DNA of 64,000 bases, taken from Monilinia fructicola. Lineage: Eukaryota; Ascomycota; Leotiomycetes; Helotiales; Sclerotiniaceae. The DNA lies in contig VICG01000016.1 of assembly GCA_008692225.1 (NCBI GenBank), positions 1,384,001-1,448,000 of the forward strand, given 5' to 3'. The stretch's first letter is position 1. The number at the start of each line of letters is the position of its first letter. Shown one piece after another: positions 63,976 through 64,000 of the stretch. A program made the translations under genes and the position numbers. Under the pieces are notes generated by a model. The model searched no databases, was not told the DNA's origin, and saw nothing but the letters and a program-made list of their open reading frames with translations.

Positions 63976-64000
63976 TTATTCGGACTCCTCATCATCGCTC
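63976..64000 (-). CDS. Possible 3' end of a convergent gene (partial)
   Basis: The last bases of the window read on the minus strand as SDDEESE and then TAA. A short acidic Ser/Asp/Glu end is common at protein C termini. Only seven codons are visible, so the protein cannot be named and chance is possible. Confidence 0.3.

Overview
The window looks like nuclear DNA of a filamentous ascomycete fungus. The evidence is short introns with GT...AG ends and CTGAC-type branch points, a TTI1 gene of fungal type, a second gene resembling the fungal DUF3431 family, and a huge repeat block so depleted of C and G that it reads as repeat-induced point mutation (RIP). A plant-associated lineage such as Leotiomycetes would fit, but that is inference. 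The window is two compartments: an AT-saturated, gene-free repeat block (1 to about 57,900) and a base-balanced genic segment (about 57,900-64,000).

The AT block is a nest of dead transposable elements that can be resolved by hand from terminal motifs, target-site duplications and comparison of filled with empty sites. (i) A LINE-like non-LTR retrotransposon of about 6.4 kb has a 3' (ACT)n tail. Near-complete copies lie at 4,480-16,488 (+), 16,645-23,205 (-) and 24,788-32,620 (+), with 5'-truncated copies elsewhere. (ii) 'MITE-A' is a roughly 700-bp element with a TA target duplication, imperfect CTT(A/T)(G/A)TGGC ends and an internal tRNA-like A-box/T-arm pair; there are about a dozen copies. 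(iii) 'MITE-B' is about 820 bp, TA-flanked, with AGTCGCCTACC ends. (iv) 'MITE-C' is 0.45-1 kb with ACGGTAAATTACTC ends, a 7-bp target duplication and a minisatellite interior. (v) 'MITE-D' is about 710 bp with CCCTAGAGTACCA ends. (vi) 'MITE-E' is 149 bp with long, almost perfect inverted repeats and little decay. (vii) A 2.2-kb LTR element without coding capacity is filled with hairpin-bearing tandem repeats. (viii) There are three solo LTRs or LTR-like pieces. (ix) 'Family F' has one copy near each end of the block, in opposite orientation. I see no intact transposase, reverse transcriptase or other protein in this block; the short open frames there are chance frames in AT-rich repeats.

The genic segment holds a broken DUF3431-like gene on the minus strand (58,309-59,701), a small unrecognised minus-strand coding remnant (59,900-60,144), the TTI1 gene on the plus strand (60,451-63,661, two introns), and at the edge the likely last codons of a convergent minus-strand gene. 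Both recognisable genes, and probably the small remnant, need single-base frame corrections, mostly apparent extra bases in short homopolymers. Either these genes next to the repeat block are decaying or this stretch of the assembly has uncorrected indels. TTI1 is normally essential and its last 907 codons are open, which favours assembly error at least there.
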